Below, one piece after another: positions 26,359-34,372 of a stretch of DNA of 52,577 nt (positions are counted from its first letter, which is position 1; each line of letters opens with the position of its first letter). The notes under the pieces were generated by a model. It saw nothing but the letters and a program-made list of their open reading frames with translations. It did no database searches and was not told where the DNA came from. The DNA comes from an uncultured Terriglobales bacterium (GTDB lineage: Bacteria; Acidobacteriota; Terriglobia; Terriglobales; Acidobacteriaceae), in the NCBI GenBank assembly GCA_955652395.1, contig CATPBJ010000107.1, forward strand, positions 1-52,577. Reading direction: 5' to 3'. The position numbers and the translations under genes were made by a program.

Positions 26359-26641
26359 TTGAGTGGAACCAGGCTCTGTTACCCACACAGTGCCCCCTGT
26401 CCTGTAAGGATTCGCACAGGCGGAGTACATCGGGAATTGACCCTAGGGGATTCGGTGAAACTCCGTAGGACCACTTGGCTTCGCCCGTCGCGGGTGAGAG
26501 GAGAGGTTTTTGTAGCGGACGGATTTTGCTGAATGTTGCAGCCCTGAAAGCTCCCCAGGCGCTTTTTTCCGTATGGATTTGGGAAGGAACAAACCCTCCT
26601 CCGGCTGTGCGCATCCACGTTAAGCGCACTTTGGAGGTTGA

Positions 26642-27178
26642 ATGAGCAAGAAAAACGGGCTGGCCGATCCTATCCGCCTCAAGCCCTTCGATCCCGCCGA
26701 CAAACAATTACTTCGGGTTGTTGTCGAAACCCCGAAAGGAAGCCGAAACAAATTTGCGTTCAATTCGGATGAGCAGACTTTCGAACTGAAGAAAGTGCTG
26801 CCGGCTGGCATGGCGTTTCCTTACGATTTCGGATTCGTTCCCTCAACTCGAGCCGACGACGGCGATCCTGTAGACGTGCTGGTGCTGATGGATGAGCCGG
26901 CCTTCCCGGGATGTCTGCTCACCTGTAGGCCAATCGGTGTAATCGAAGGCGAGCAGGGCGTCAAGAAGAAGGTACGAAACGATCGAATTGTTGCGATCGA
27001 AAAGGATGCGCACAGTTGGGCTGACGTAAAAACCGTTAATGATCTGGGCAAGCAGTTCGTTCGGGAACTGGAAGAATTCTTCGTGGATTATCACAAACTT
27101 TCGGGCGAGCAATACCGCGTGCTCGGCTTGAAAGGGCGGGGACAGGCGCGAAAACTGGTGAAATCGGGGAAGCAATGA
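26642..27178 (+). CDS. ppa: Inorganic pyrophosphatase (family I)
   Basis: A 178-residue soluble pyrophosphatase that hydrolyses PPi to phosphate, driving biosynthetic reactions. The family I signature DDGDPVDVLVL carries the metal-binding Asp residues, with FPYDFGFVPST before it and KKKVRNDRIVAIEKD after. The start ATG at 26642 has GGAGG 5 bases upstream (TTTGGAGGTTGA). It is first of a three-gene unit: the next gene starts 14 bases after its stop. Confidence 0.95.
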   Translation: MSKKNGLADPIRLKPFDPADKQLLRVVVETPKGSRNKFAFNSDEQTFELKKVLPAGMAFPYDFGFVPSTRADDGDPVDVLVLMDEPAFPGCLLTCRPIGVIEGEQGVKKKVRNDRIVAIEKDAHSWADVKTVNDLGKQFVRELEEFFVDYHKLSGEQYRVLGLKGRGQARKLVKSGKQ

Positions 27179-27191
27179 GGAACCGACGGCG

Positions 27192-27533
27192 GTGAGCCAA
27201 ATTTTGGTCCGGTTCCTCATCGGCGGTGTGGCCGTTTCTGCATTTGCGGTATTAGGCGACCTCTTGAAACCGAAAAGCTTCGCCGGACTGTTTGGTGCCG
27301 CACCTTCTATCGCGCTTGCTGCTTTGGGGCTAGCGGTGGTGACTGACGGCGCGTCTTATGCCGCCATCGAGGGTCGTTCCATGATGGCCGGAGCGATAGC
27401 ATTCTTTGCTTACGCGTCCCTCGTAAGTTGGATCATGATGCGATACAAGTTTAAAGCTCTCTTGGTGACGATGTGCTCAATCCCCCTCTGGCTAGGTGTG
27501 GCGGGGGGTGTTTACTACGTCTGGCTGAAATAG
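27192..27533 (+). CDS. DUF3147-like small membrane protein (1)
   Basis: A 113-residue protein with three or four hydrophobic helices: ILVRFLIGGVAVSAFAVLGDLLKPKSFAGLFGAAPSIAL resembles DUF3147 family proteins (repeated RFLxGG ... KPKxFAGLF). Start GTG at 27192, supported by GAGGAA about 10 bases upstream. Its stop is 2 bases before the next gene, a probable paralogue, so the two may form a hetero-oligomeric membrane protein. Function unknown. Confidence 0.8.
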   Translation: MSQILVRFLIGGVAVSAFAVLGDLLKPKSFAGLFGAAPSIALAALGLAVVTDGASYAAIEGRSMMAGAIAFFAYASLVSWIMMRYKFKALLVTMCSIPLWLGVAGGVYYVWLK

Positions 27534-27535
27534 GG

Positions 27536-27952
27536 ATGCAAATCAAAGTTGATTCTTCGGTTTTCGGACAAACCAAGTGGTACGACTACGCGGTTCGATT
27601 CCTTTTTGGGGGATTGATCACAGCCGTAGGAATTATCGCCAAAAAGTTTGGGCCCGGTATCGGGGGGTTGTTCTTAGCGTTTCCGGCGATCTTCCTAGCC
27701 AGCGTAACTCTCATCGAGAAACATGAGAAGGAGAAGAAAGAATCTCTAGGGCTCGAAGGGGCGGCGCGTGGAAGGAGCGCAGCCAGCATTGGTGCGGCAG
27801 GCTCTTCAATGGGAAGCATCGGATTGTTTGTTTTTGCCTGGGTGGTCTGGCAATTCATGCCAAGCGACCACGCCTGGGTTGTTCTCGCGGGTGCCACGCT
27901 CTCATGGCTGACAGTCTCAGTGGTGGTTTGGCAAATTCGAAAGCGAACGTAA
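27536..27952 (+). CDS. DUF3147-like small membrane protein (2)
   Basis: A 138-residue protein starting MQIKVDSSVFGQTKWYDYAV. The RFLFGGLITAVGIIAKKFGPGIGGLFLAFPAIFLAS segment parallels the upstream protein (RFLIGGVAVS, LKPKSFAGLFGAAPSIAL). A charged loop EKHEKEKKESLGLEGAARG separates it from two more helices. The ATG at 27536 is 2 bases after the previous stop. Likely inner-membrane, unknown function; the pair probably acts together. Confidence 0.8.
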   Translation: MQIKVDSSVFGQTKWYDYAVRFLFGGLITAVGIIAKKFGPGIGGLFLAFPAIFLASVTLIEKHEKEKKESLGLEGAARGRSAASIGAAGSSMGSIGLFVFAWVVWQFMPSDHAWVVLAGATLSWLTVSVVVWQIRKRT

Positions 27953-28075
27953 CCCAAGGCAAACGAAGACACCGCCCCGCGCCCAGCAGAATCGGTGCAT
28001 GCCCGGCGTAAAAACGGTCAAATGGGTTCTGGCCAAAATTCTTCAAGAACGCGCGCATTGACCTCGCGAGTTGAC

Positions 28076-28105
28076 TTTTCTTCTCCATCTAGCCGTTCTG
28101 GACCC
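28076..28105. repeat. 30-bp direct repeat, copy B
   Basis: Matches 26329-26358 at 27 of 30 positions. Here the sequence that would encode the start of the 47-residue membrane protein (MEKK) is present on the minus strand, but the rest of that gene is absent. It lies 43 bases upstream of lpxD. Confidence 0.7.
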
Positions 28106-28148
28106 GGTGTAGCTTTTCTTTCCTTGGCTAAACGTATACAAAGATGCC

Positions 28149-29153
28149 ATGAAGCGCTCACTCAGGACGGTTGCCGAATCGGTACAGGGACAAGTGGTGG
28201 GAGATGGCGCCGTCGAGGTCAGCGGAATCGCCAGCATTGCGCAGGCGACCTCCGTGGACCTGGTGTTTGTTGAAGATGAAAGGAGCTTGCGCGCGGCACT
28301 TGCATCAAATGCCGCGGCGGTCATCGCCGGTGATTTCGCGCGACGAAACACAACCTCCAAGCCGCTGGTGATTTCCAGCCATCCTCGGCTGGCATTTGCA
28401 CGCGCCGCACGCCTTCTTTCTCCTGCGCCGGGTCGCCAGCCCGGGACGCATCCTACCGCGGTAGTGAATGCTTCGGCCCAGCTCGGCAAAGACGTAGTCG
28501 TGGCGGAGCGGGCAGTTATCGGCGAGAATGCCGAGATCGGCGATCAGACCTGGATTGGCGCCGGTGCCGTAGTTGGAGCCGCTGTCCGTATCGGCCGCGC
28601 TTGCGAGATCTGTCCCCATGTCACTATTTACCCGGGCGCACAACTCGGCGATCGTGTGGTGGTACATGCGGGAGCCGTGCTGGGCAGCGATGGCTTCGGT
28701 TATGTCCGTGACTCTGCGACCGGACGGCACGAGAAGTTTCCCCAGGTAGGGCGCCTCGAAATCGCAGATGATGTGGAGATCGGAGCCAACTCGACGATCG
28801 ATCGGGGAGCGCTCGAAGTCACGCGCATCGGACGCGGCGCTAAGATCGACAACCTGGTGCACATCGGGCACAACTGCCAGATCGGGGAAGACGTAGTGAT
28901 CGCAGCTCAAACCGGGCTCTCAGGCAGCATTGTGATCGAGAAAAATGTCGTCCTCGGCGGCCAGGTGGGCATCGGAGAACATGCGCGCATCGAAGAAGGT
29001 GTGATGCTGGGTGGGCAAGGCGGAGTCCTGCCCTACAAAGTGCTGCGCGGCAACGGCGTAGCGTTCTGGGGAACTCCAGCACGCCCAGTGCGTGAATATT
29101 TGAAACAGTTGGCAGCTTTGGCACGGCTGGCGAAGAAGAACAATAGTCCCTGA
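28149..29153 (+). CDS. lpxD: UDP-3-O-(3-hydroxyacyl)glucosamine N-acyltransferase
   Basis: A 334-residue LpxD, third enzyme of lipid A synthesis; it adds the amide-linked 3-hydroxyacyl chain to UDP-3-O-acyl-glucosamine. The N-terminal uridine-binding domain is followed by the left-handed beta-helix of hexapeptide repeats (from about residue 100: AQLGKDVVVAERAVIGENAEIGDQTWIGAGAVVGAAVRIG). The HAGAVLGSDGFGY and DNLVHIGHNCQIGED segments match the active-site region, His in IGHNC being the equivalent of E. coli His239. Length is that of a full enzyme. No fabZ or lpxA follows, unlike the classical cluster. Confidence 0.96.
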   Translation: MKRSLRTVAESVQGQVVGDGAVEVSGIASIAQATSVDLVFVEDERSLRAALASNAAAVIAGDFARRNTTSKPLVISSHPRLAFARAARLLSPAPGRQPGTHPTAVVNASAQLGKDVVVAERAVIGENAEIGDQTWIGAGAVVGAAVRIGRACEICPHVTIYPGAQLGDRVVVHAGAVLGSDGFGYVRDSATGRHEKFPQVGRLEIADDVEIGANSTIDRGALEVTRIGRGAKIDNLVHIGHNCQIGEDVVIAAQTGLSGSIVIEKNVVLGGQVGIGEHARIEEGVMLGGQGGVLPYKVLRGNGVAFWGTPARPVREYLKQLAALARLAKKNNSP

Positions 29154-29164
29154 CCCCACATACC

Positions 29165-29782
29165 ATGTCGATCATCGTTATCGGCGGACACTCGCGCAGT
29201 GTGGGCAAGACGAGCGTGGTGGCCGGGCTGATTGCCGCTCTGCCGGAATACAATTGGACGGCGCTCAAGATCACGCAATATGGGCACGGCGTCTGTTCAA
29301 TGGACGGGGAGCCATGTCACTGCGCGACTGACGATCATAGCTGGGCGATCTCCGAAGAGCAGGATCCCTCTGGGGGGTCCGATACTTCTCGGTTTCTGGC
29401 TGCGGGCGCGGTCGGAGCCTGGTGGGTCCGGACCGAGCAAGGACGTTTGGCGGAAGCCATTCCCGCGGTGCGTGGCAAGCTCGCCGAGTCCGAGAATGCG
29501 ATCCTGGAGTCGAACAGCATTCTCAAGTTTCTGCGTCCAGACCTCTACCTCACGGTTCTTGATCCTGCAACCGCGGACTTCAAGAAATCAGCCCAGGCGT
29601 TTCTCGATCGGGCGGACGCCGTCATCCTGCATGAAAAGCAAGAACATGCCTGGCGGCAGATTTCGCTCAAACCGGTGGCAGGGCGGCCCATGTTTCGTAT
29701 TTCTCCGCCGCCATACGTGACGTCTGACATGGTTGAATTTGTGAAAGCACGGCTAAAAATAATAAACCACAGAGGACACTGA
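29165..29782 (+). CDS. MobB-like P-loop NTPase with Cys cluster
   Basis: A 205-residue protein with a Walker A P-loop at residues 7-17 (GGHSRSVGKTS) opening a MobB-like fold (SIIVIGGHSRSVGKTSVVAGLIAAL). MobB proteins bind GTP in molybdopterin guanine dinucleotide synthesis, but no mob or moa gene is near. A striking HGVCSMDGEPCHCATDDH motif (Cys44, Cys51, Cys53 and nearby His) may bind a metal. It starts 11 bases after lpxD and probably shares its transcript. Its stop codon falls inside an inverted repeat. Confidence 0.75.
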   Translation: MSIIVIGGHSRSVGKTSVVAGLIAALPEYNWTALKITQYGHGVCSMDGEPCHCATDDHSWAISEEQDPSGGSDTSRFLAAGAVGAWWVRTEQGRLAEAIPAVRGKLAESENAILESNSILKFLRPDLYLTVLDPATADFKKSAQAFLDRADAVILHEKQEHAWRQISLKPVAGRPMFRISPPPYVTSDMVEFVKARLKIINHRGH

Positions 29783-29830
29783 GAAAACGTTATCCAACTT
29801 TCCTTTGTGTCCCCAGTGTCCTCTGTGGTT
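29765..29830. repeat. 17-bp perfect inverted repeat (GGACAC family)
   Basis: Left arm AACCACAGAGGACACTG (29765-29781), right arm CAGTGTCCTCTGTGGTT (29814-29830), a perfect match with a 32-base spacer. It carries the same AGGACAC word as the repeat at 12712-12780. It overlaps the last codons of the P-loop gene, suggesting that it inserted there and now provides its 3' end, and perhaps a transcription terminator. Confidence 0.8.
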
Positions 29831-29840
29831 ATCTTGAATT

Positions 29841-30194
29841 ATGACGCCTGCGCCCATCAAGCTTGCGATTTCCGTGGAGGTACTCAATCAGATTGACATT
29901 CGAGTCGGAACGATCGTCTCGGTGGCGGACGTCCCGAACTCCGACAAGCTGATGCAGTTGCGCGTGAGCTTCGGCGATCACGAACGCACCATCGTCGCCG
30001 GCATGAAGATGGAGCGGACCAATCCGCAAGAGATTGCGGGCAAGCAGGCGCTATTCGCGGTTAACCTGGAGCCACGGAAAATGCGAGGTGTCCTGTCGGA
30101 GGGGATGCTGTTCGACATCGGATTTGCCGACGGTGTGCGCCCGGTGCTGGCAATGCCGGAAACTCCGGTGCCGGATGGAACCCGGGCGGGCTAG
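29841..30194 (+). CDS. csaA: CsaA-type tRNA-binding domain protein
   Basis: A 117-residue OB-fold protein of the tRNA-binding/EMAP-II type. Visible: VLNQIDIRVGTIVSVADVPNSDKLMQLRVSFGDHERTIVAGM and NLEPRKMRGVLSEGMLF. CsaA is a dimeric tRNA-binding protein with chaperone-like activity, and its length fits. It overlaps the end of the convergent glycosyltransferase gene by 4 bases. Confidence 0.93.
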   Translation: MTPAPIKLAISVEVLNQIDIRVGTIVSVADVPNSDKLMQLRVSFGDHERTIVAGMKMERTNPQEIAGKQALFAVNLEPRKMRGVLSEGMLFDIGFADGVRPVLAMPETPVPDGTRAG

Positions 30195-30997
30195 GATTTG
30201 CGCGAATGCGCCACCTCCCACACCTTGGCGTATTTCCAAGAAACGTACCCTGCGTGGTAGAGGTGCAGCAGTAGTCCTTCCCGTCTGTCGAGAAAACCCA
30301 GGCGGCAAAAATAGTTGTAGACGAATGTCACCAGAGGCCGCACTACGATGTTGATCACGCTGAATCCGGTGTGTCCCTCGGTGACCGCCATTTCGGCCCC
30401 TAGGGAAGAGTAGCGGTTCATGTGGTCGATGTAGTCAGAAAGCGTGGGGTAAGAGTGGTGGATCAGGGCAATGTCGTCGCCGGGATTGAAGTCGCGGTCG
30501 GCGATCAACGTGCGGCCGTTGGTGGAAACTGTTTCATGAACTGCACGAGCGGAAAAGCTTGCCTGGCCATGTCGGAACAGCCGCAGTTTGCGATCAGGAT
30601 AAAAGCCGCCATGTCTGATCCAGCGTCCCAGGAAATGGTTTTTGCGGGGAAACCAGACGCCCGCGACGGTTGCATATTTCGGAGAGTCCGGTCCGAGAAT
30701 GCGCTCGATTACCTGCACGGCACCGCGGCTCAGCTCCTCGTCGGCATCCAGACTGAGAATCCAGTCTCCGGTCGCCTTCTCAATCGCCGAATTCTTTTGC
30801 GCCGCGTAGCCCTTCCATTCCTCCATGAACACTTTCGCTTCGTAGGTCTTCGCGATCTCGAGTGTGCGATCGGTCGAGCCTGAATCCACGACGATGATTT
30901 CGCCTTGCCCGGCGTGCACCAGCGGCTTCACGCTCTCGAGCGTACGCCCGAGCTGAGATGCTTCGTTGTGCGTGATCAGAACGACAGAGATTTGCAC
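30191..30997 (-). CDS. Family 2 glycosyltransferase (WaaE/KdtX-like)
   Basis: A 268-residue glycosyltransferase. The GT-A fold begins QISVVLITHNEASQLGRTLESV, with the nucleotide-sugar sites IIVVDSGSTDRTLEIAK and the DxD-like WILSLDADEELS. The C-terminus VRPLVTFVYNYFCRLGFLDRREGLLLHLYHAGYVSWKYAK matches WaaE-type lipopolysaccharide core transferases. Start chosen at GTG 30997 (VQISVVLITHN), the natural beginning of the fold; a start at 31111 would add 38 Arg/Pro-rich residues. It likely decorates the lipopolysaccharide core. Confidence 0.9.
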   Translation of the reverse strand: MQISVVLITHNEASQLGRTLESVKPLVHAGQGEIIVVDSGSTDRTLEIAKTYEAKVFMEEWKGYAAQKNSAIEKATGDWILSLDADEELSRGAVQVIERILGPDSPKYATVAGVWFPRKNHFLGRWIRHGGFYPDRKLRLFRHGQASFSARAVHETVSTNGRTLIADRDFNPGDDIALIHHSYPTLSDYIDHMNRYSSLGAEMAVTEGHTGFSVINIVVRPLVTFVYNYFCRLGFLDRREGLLLHLYHAGYVSWKYAKVWEVAHSRKS

Positions 30998-31141
30998 GCG
31001 GAGAGAATAAACCGGGAAGCAGGGCCGGCGGAATGGCCGCGGGGATGCCTGGCGGAACGGCATGGCTCCGGGTGTCCTCTTTCGAGGTCGTACGGGCCCC
31101 GCCAGGCCCATAGAGCTCGCGCCGGAATGAAGGGCTCGCGC

Positions 31142-31170
31142 GAAAAAAAGGCACGGCTTGCGCCGTGCCT
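31142..31170 (-). terminator. Intrinsic terminator of the TolC-family gene
   Basis: On the minus strand: a 9-bp perfect stem AGGCACGGC-GCAA-GCCGTGCCT followed by seven T residues. It starts about 20 bases after the outer-membrane efflux gene stop at 31189 and has the classical form of a Rho-independent terminator. Confidence 0.85.
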
Positions 31171-31188
31171 CTACTTAGTGTCGGACTA

Positions 31189-33273
31189 CTACCGCGGTTG
31201 CGCAGTAGCCGGTTGAGCTGACTGGGGCGGCGTAACCGAGGACGGCACGTCAGGCCGAGGAGCCACGAAAGGAATGTTCGGCATGTGTGTCACTTCGCCG
31301 TGCTCAGCATCGGTGACCAGGATTCCCGAATGATCCAGCAGTAGGCCGGTGGCGCGATCCAGTTCAACCTGGGCTTTCTCGTAGGCCGCCATTGCCGACA
31401 CCAACGTCGACTCGGCTTGCGCCAGCGCGCTCTGGTTCTGCAGCACCAGAGTGGTGGTGGAAGCGCCCAGAGCGTATTTCTTCTGCTCCGCATCCAGGGA
31501 CTGATGTCCCAGATCCACTGCCGCCTGTGCGGACGCTACACTGGCACGGTTCTGTTGCACCGCGAACTGTGCGTTGCGTACCTCGATGCGGACCTGGTTT
31601 TCCAGCTGCTGCAGCCGCATCTGTGACTGGCGATATTCCAGTTCGGAGCGAATCTGGGTTGCCTGAGACACCCGGTTGCGCAGCGGAATGGTCAAGCTCA
31701 ACCCCACACCCTTGTCTGGAGCGCTGGAATCCACCAGTTGCCCCAGAGCATTGGAATAACCTACCGGACCGCCATTGCGGAAGGGCGGCGCCGCGCGGGT
31801 GGGATTAAAGCAGGCTTCGAAGGCGCTGCCACCGCCGGGCGGGCAGTTGGGCAGCGCTACGTTCCCTCCGATACCCGTTCCTCCGTAGTAAGCGTAAAGG
31901 TCGAGGCTCGGCAGCAGTAAGCTGCGGACGGCTCTGTTACTGATTTCAGTGTTGGTCAGGTTGATGCGCGCTTCCGCCAGTTCGGCGCGATGGCTGAGGG
32001 CGTCATTTACCAAATCCTGGGTTGGAACCACTGATTCCGCCGCCGGCAGCTGCATGGTGGAGGTTGGAATGACTTCCGCATCGGCCAGACGTGGGTCCAC
32101 CAGGGTTCGGCTGAGAGCATTTTTCATCAGCAACTGCTGCAGTTGCAGATTGGTCTGTGCCACAGTCAGAGCTTGCTGGTCGGTGGCCACAGTGCTCTGG
32201 GAACGCACCACCTCGATGGGCGCCAGGGTGCCGATTTCTACCTGCTTTTTAGTGTCGGAGAGAGTCTTCTGCGCGAATGTCAGGGACTCATTCTGCACCC
32301 TCACGTTTTCGTATGCGAATAACAGATCCCAATAGATGTTCTCGATCTGATCCACGGTCGTGATGATTTGCAGCCGGAAAGCAATATCGGAAATCTCGCG
32401 GTTATTCTTGGCAATCCGAATAAACCGCGTATTGGGCGCAAAACCGAACCCCTGCAGCAGGTGCTGAGTGAGCCTGAACTGCAAACCAGAATTAATGGAC
32501 GGGCTATAGGTGGCCGTCGGACTATCCGTCGTGGTGTGGGTGTTGTTGAATCCCACCGTCACGTTTGTGCCGGTCTTGAAACCTTGCAGGTAGCTGAAAT
32601 TCGCCGTCCCGGTATTCTGGTTTGCCACGGGAAGGGGGCTGAAAATGCTGATCGATTGGGTATAGGCCCGATCCATTTGCACTGTGCCGGTGAGCACGGG
32701 ATCGAAGCTCGTGATGGCAGGGCCGCTGCCCAAGGTGGAGTTGACCAACCCGCCGATACCGGTTCCAGCGCCTCCCGAGCCCGCGCTCGTGCCTCCGGTG
32801 CCGGAGCCGACCGACCCGCTGAGGCCGCCTGTGCCCCCGCCGGGCGTGCCCGACACGATACCGCTGTTGACTCCCAGGGTGCTGGCTCCAGCCCGCGTGC
32901 GCAGAATGTCGGTGTCGGCAATGTTGAGGTTATAGCGCTGGATCGCGATGTCCAGGTTGTTCTCCATCGCGAGCGCTACAGCATCGTTCATCGACAAATA
33001 TAGCTTGCCGTCTCGCATGAGCTGCTCGATCCGGGGCGTATTGCTGAGATCCGGGGCGGGCAAATACTGAGGCAGATAGGGTCCGATCGGGTTGGGGAAG
33101 TGCGAGCGGGCCTTGGTGTAATCCCCCATGGTGAAGCGCTGCGGTCTTGGCCCCTCAGGCGCGGATTGATTGGGCTGGGCTGCCGTCTGGGCCCATGCCG
33201 TGGCAGTCAAAGTACCGGCCAGGACGACCGCAAGAGTCCGCCGGAGGGCGCATTGCAATGCCGACAAAAACAT
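31189..33273 (-). CDS. TolC-family outer-membrane efflux protein with Gly/Ser-rich insert
   Basis: A 694-residue outer-membrane factor. After a signal peptide (residues 1-28, ending TATAWA) comes DAVALAMENNLDIAIQRYNLNIADTDILR, the first TolC repeat, later EVVRSQSTVATDQQALTVAQTNLQLQ and GVGLSLTIPLRNRVSQATQIRSELEYRQ. Residues about 133-187 form a Gly/Ser-rich insert (GTPGGGTGGLSGSVGSGTGG and on) not found in enteric TolC. The ATG at 33273 is preceded by GGGAGAG; a start at 33330 would add 19 residues. TolC proteins form the outer channel of type I secretion or RND efflux. No inner-membrane partner is adjacent. Confidence 0.92.
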   Translation of the reverse strand: MFLSALQCALRRTLAVVLAGTLTATAWAQTAAQPNQSAPEGPRPQRFTMGDYTKARSHFPNPIGPYLPQYLPAPDLSNTPRIEQLMRDGKLYLSMNDAVALAMENNLDIAIQRYNLNIADTDILRTRAGASTLGVNSGIVSGTPGGGTGGLSGSVGSGTGGTSAGSGGAGTGIGGLVNSTLGSGPAITSFDPVLTGTVQMDRAYTQSISIFSPLPVANQNTGTANFSYLQGFKTGTNVTVGFNNTHTTTDSPTATYSPSINSGLQFRLTQHLLQGFGFAPNTRFIRIAKNNREISDIAFRLQIITTVDQIENIYWDLLFAYENVRVQNESLTFAQKTLSDTKKQVEIGTLAPIEVVRSQSTVATDQQALTVAQTNLQLQQLLMKNALSRTLVDPRLADAEVIPTSTMQLPAAESVVPTQDLVNDALSHRAELAEARINLTNTEISNRAVRSLLLPSLDLYAYYGGTGIGGNVALPNCPPGGGSAFEACFNPTRAAPPFRNGGPVGYSNALGQLVDSSAPDKGVGLSLTIPLRNRVSQATQIRSELEYRQSQMRLQQLENQVRIEVRNAQFAVQQNRASVASAQAAVDLGHQSLDAEQKKYALGASTTTLVLQNQSALAQAESTLVSAMAAYEKAQVELDRATGLLLDHSGILVTDAEHGEVTHMPNIPFVAPRPDVPSSVTPPQSAQPATAQPR

Positions 33274-33543
33274 TCGATTCTCTCCCTGCACAAGCTGATG
33301 GTGAAGAGCGCTACGGCTTCTGGAAATCAAGCGATGGTACGCAAAATACGAGCGCCAGGTTTCGTTTTTGTGCTCGCCGGCGCTATTGCTGCTTTTCGTC
33401 CCTGGGCGCGAATTGAATCAAATAGTATAGCTGACACCCTTGTTCGCCGATTCTGATGCTCTGGGCCGCGCCGGTAAAGCTTTGTAAAGATTTGCAACAG
33501 GATTGGATGACAGTCCCCAACGGGAAGACTCCAAACAATCATC

Positions 33544-34290
33544 ATGCGCAATCTCAAATTGGTCTTGTCCTACGATGGCACGGAGTTCTTCGGGTGGCAG
33601 GTTCAGCCCGAAGCGGCGACCGTCCAGGGCGCGTTGGCCTTGGCCATTGGACGGGTAACCGGCGACAAAGTCCTGCCCCAGGGTTCGGGGCGTACCGACG
33701 CAGGAGTGCACGCGCTCGGCCAGGTCGCAACCTTCGTCACCCAATCGCCCATCCCGCCAGAGAACCTGGTGGTCGCGCTGAATGATATTCTGCCTTCCGC
33801 GATCCGGGTGCTGGAGGCAGCCGAAGTGCCGACAGAATTTCACGCCCGGAAGTCCGCCCGCGCTAAGACTTACCGCTACAGAATGTACCGCGGCGCCATC
33901 TGTCCGCCCTTTCTCGCCCGCTATGTATGGCATTATCCCTACCCGTTGGACGAAGATGAGATGCAAGAGGTAGCCGGGATGATCCTGGGCGAGCATGATT
34001 TCACATCGTTCGCCGTCGTGGACCCGGAACGGGGACGGGAAGAGATGTCGAGTGTCCGCCAGATTTTCGGTTCGACCTGGGAACGGCAGGGCGATGAATT
34101 TGTCTACACCGTGCGAGGCAACGGATTTCTGCACCACATGGTGCGCAACCTGGTAGGAACGTTTTTGCTGGCAGGCAAGGGGACTCTGAAGGCTTCCGAC
34201 CTGACGCGGATTCTGGAAGCGCGTTCGCGGTCAGCTGCAGGAGCCACCGCGCCGGCAGGCGGTTTGTGCTTGGTGAGCGTCGAGTATTAG
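33544..34290 (+). CDS. truA: tRNA pseudouridine(38-40) synthase A
   Basis: A 248-residue TruA that isomerises uridines 38-40 in the anticodon arm. The catalytic Asp52 lies in GSGRTDAGVHALGQV. YDGTEFFGWQVQPEAATVQGAL and the C-terminal GNGFLHHMVRNLVGTFLLAGKG are family hallmarks. Length is standard. It is followed by the aldehyde dehydrogenase on the same strand. Confidence 0.97.
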   Translation: MRNLKLVLSYDGTEFFGWQVQPEAATVQGALALAIGRVTGDKVLPQGSGRTDAGVHALGQVATFVTQSPIPPENLVVALNDILPSAIRVLEAAEVPTEFHARKSARAKTYRYRMYRGAICPPFLARYVWHYPYPLDEDEMQEVAGMILGEHDFTSFAVVDPERGREEMSSVRQIFGSTWERQGDEFVYTVRGNGFLHHMVRNLVGTFLLAGKGTLKASDLTRILEARSRSAAGATAPAGGLCLVSVEY

Positions 34291-34372
34291 TTGCCGGCAC
34301 CTATGGCCCGTGGCCGCGGGCGACTCGCCTGCGGGGTTGCGCAACGGCAATCACAATTGAGTGGTTTTGTTC

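Noticed and set aside
26430-26530. GGGGATTCGGTGAAACTCC before ppa, a little like the core of a cobalamin riboswitch
   Set aside because: The B12 box and the other conserved arms are not found, and the downstream pyrophosphatase is not a B12-related gene.
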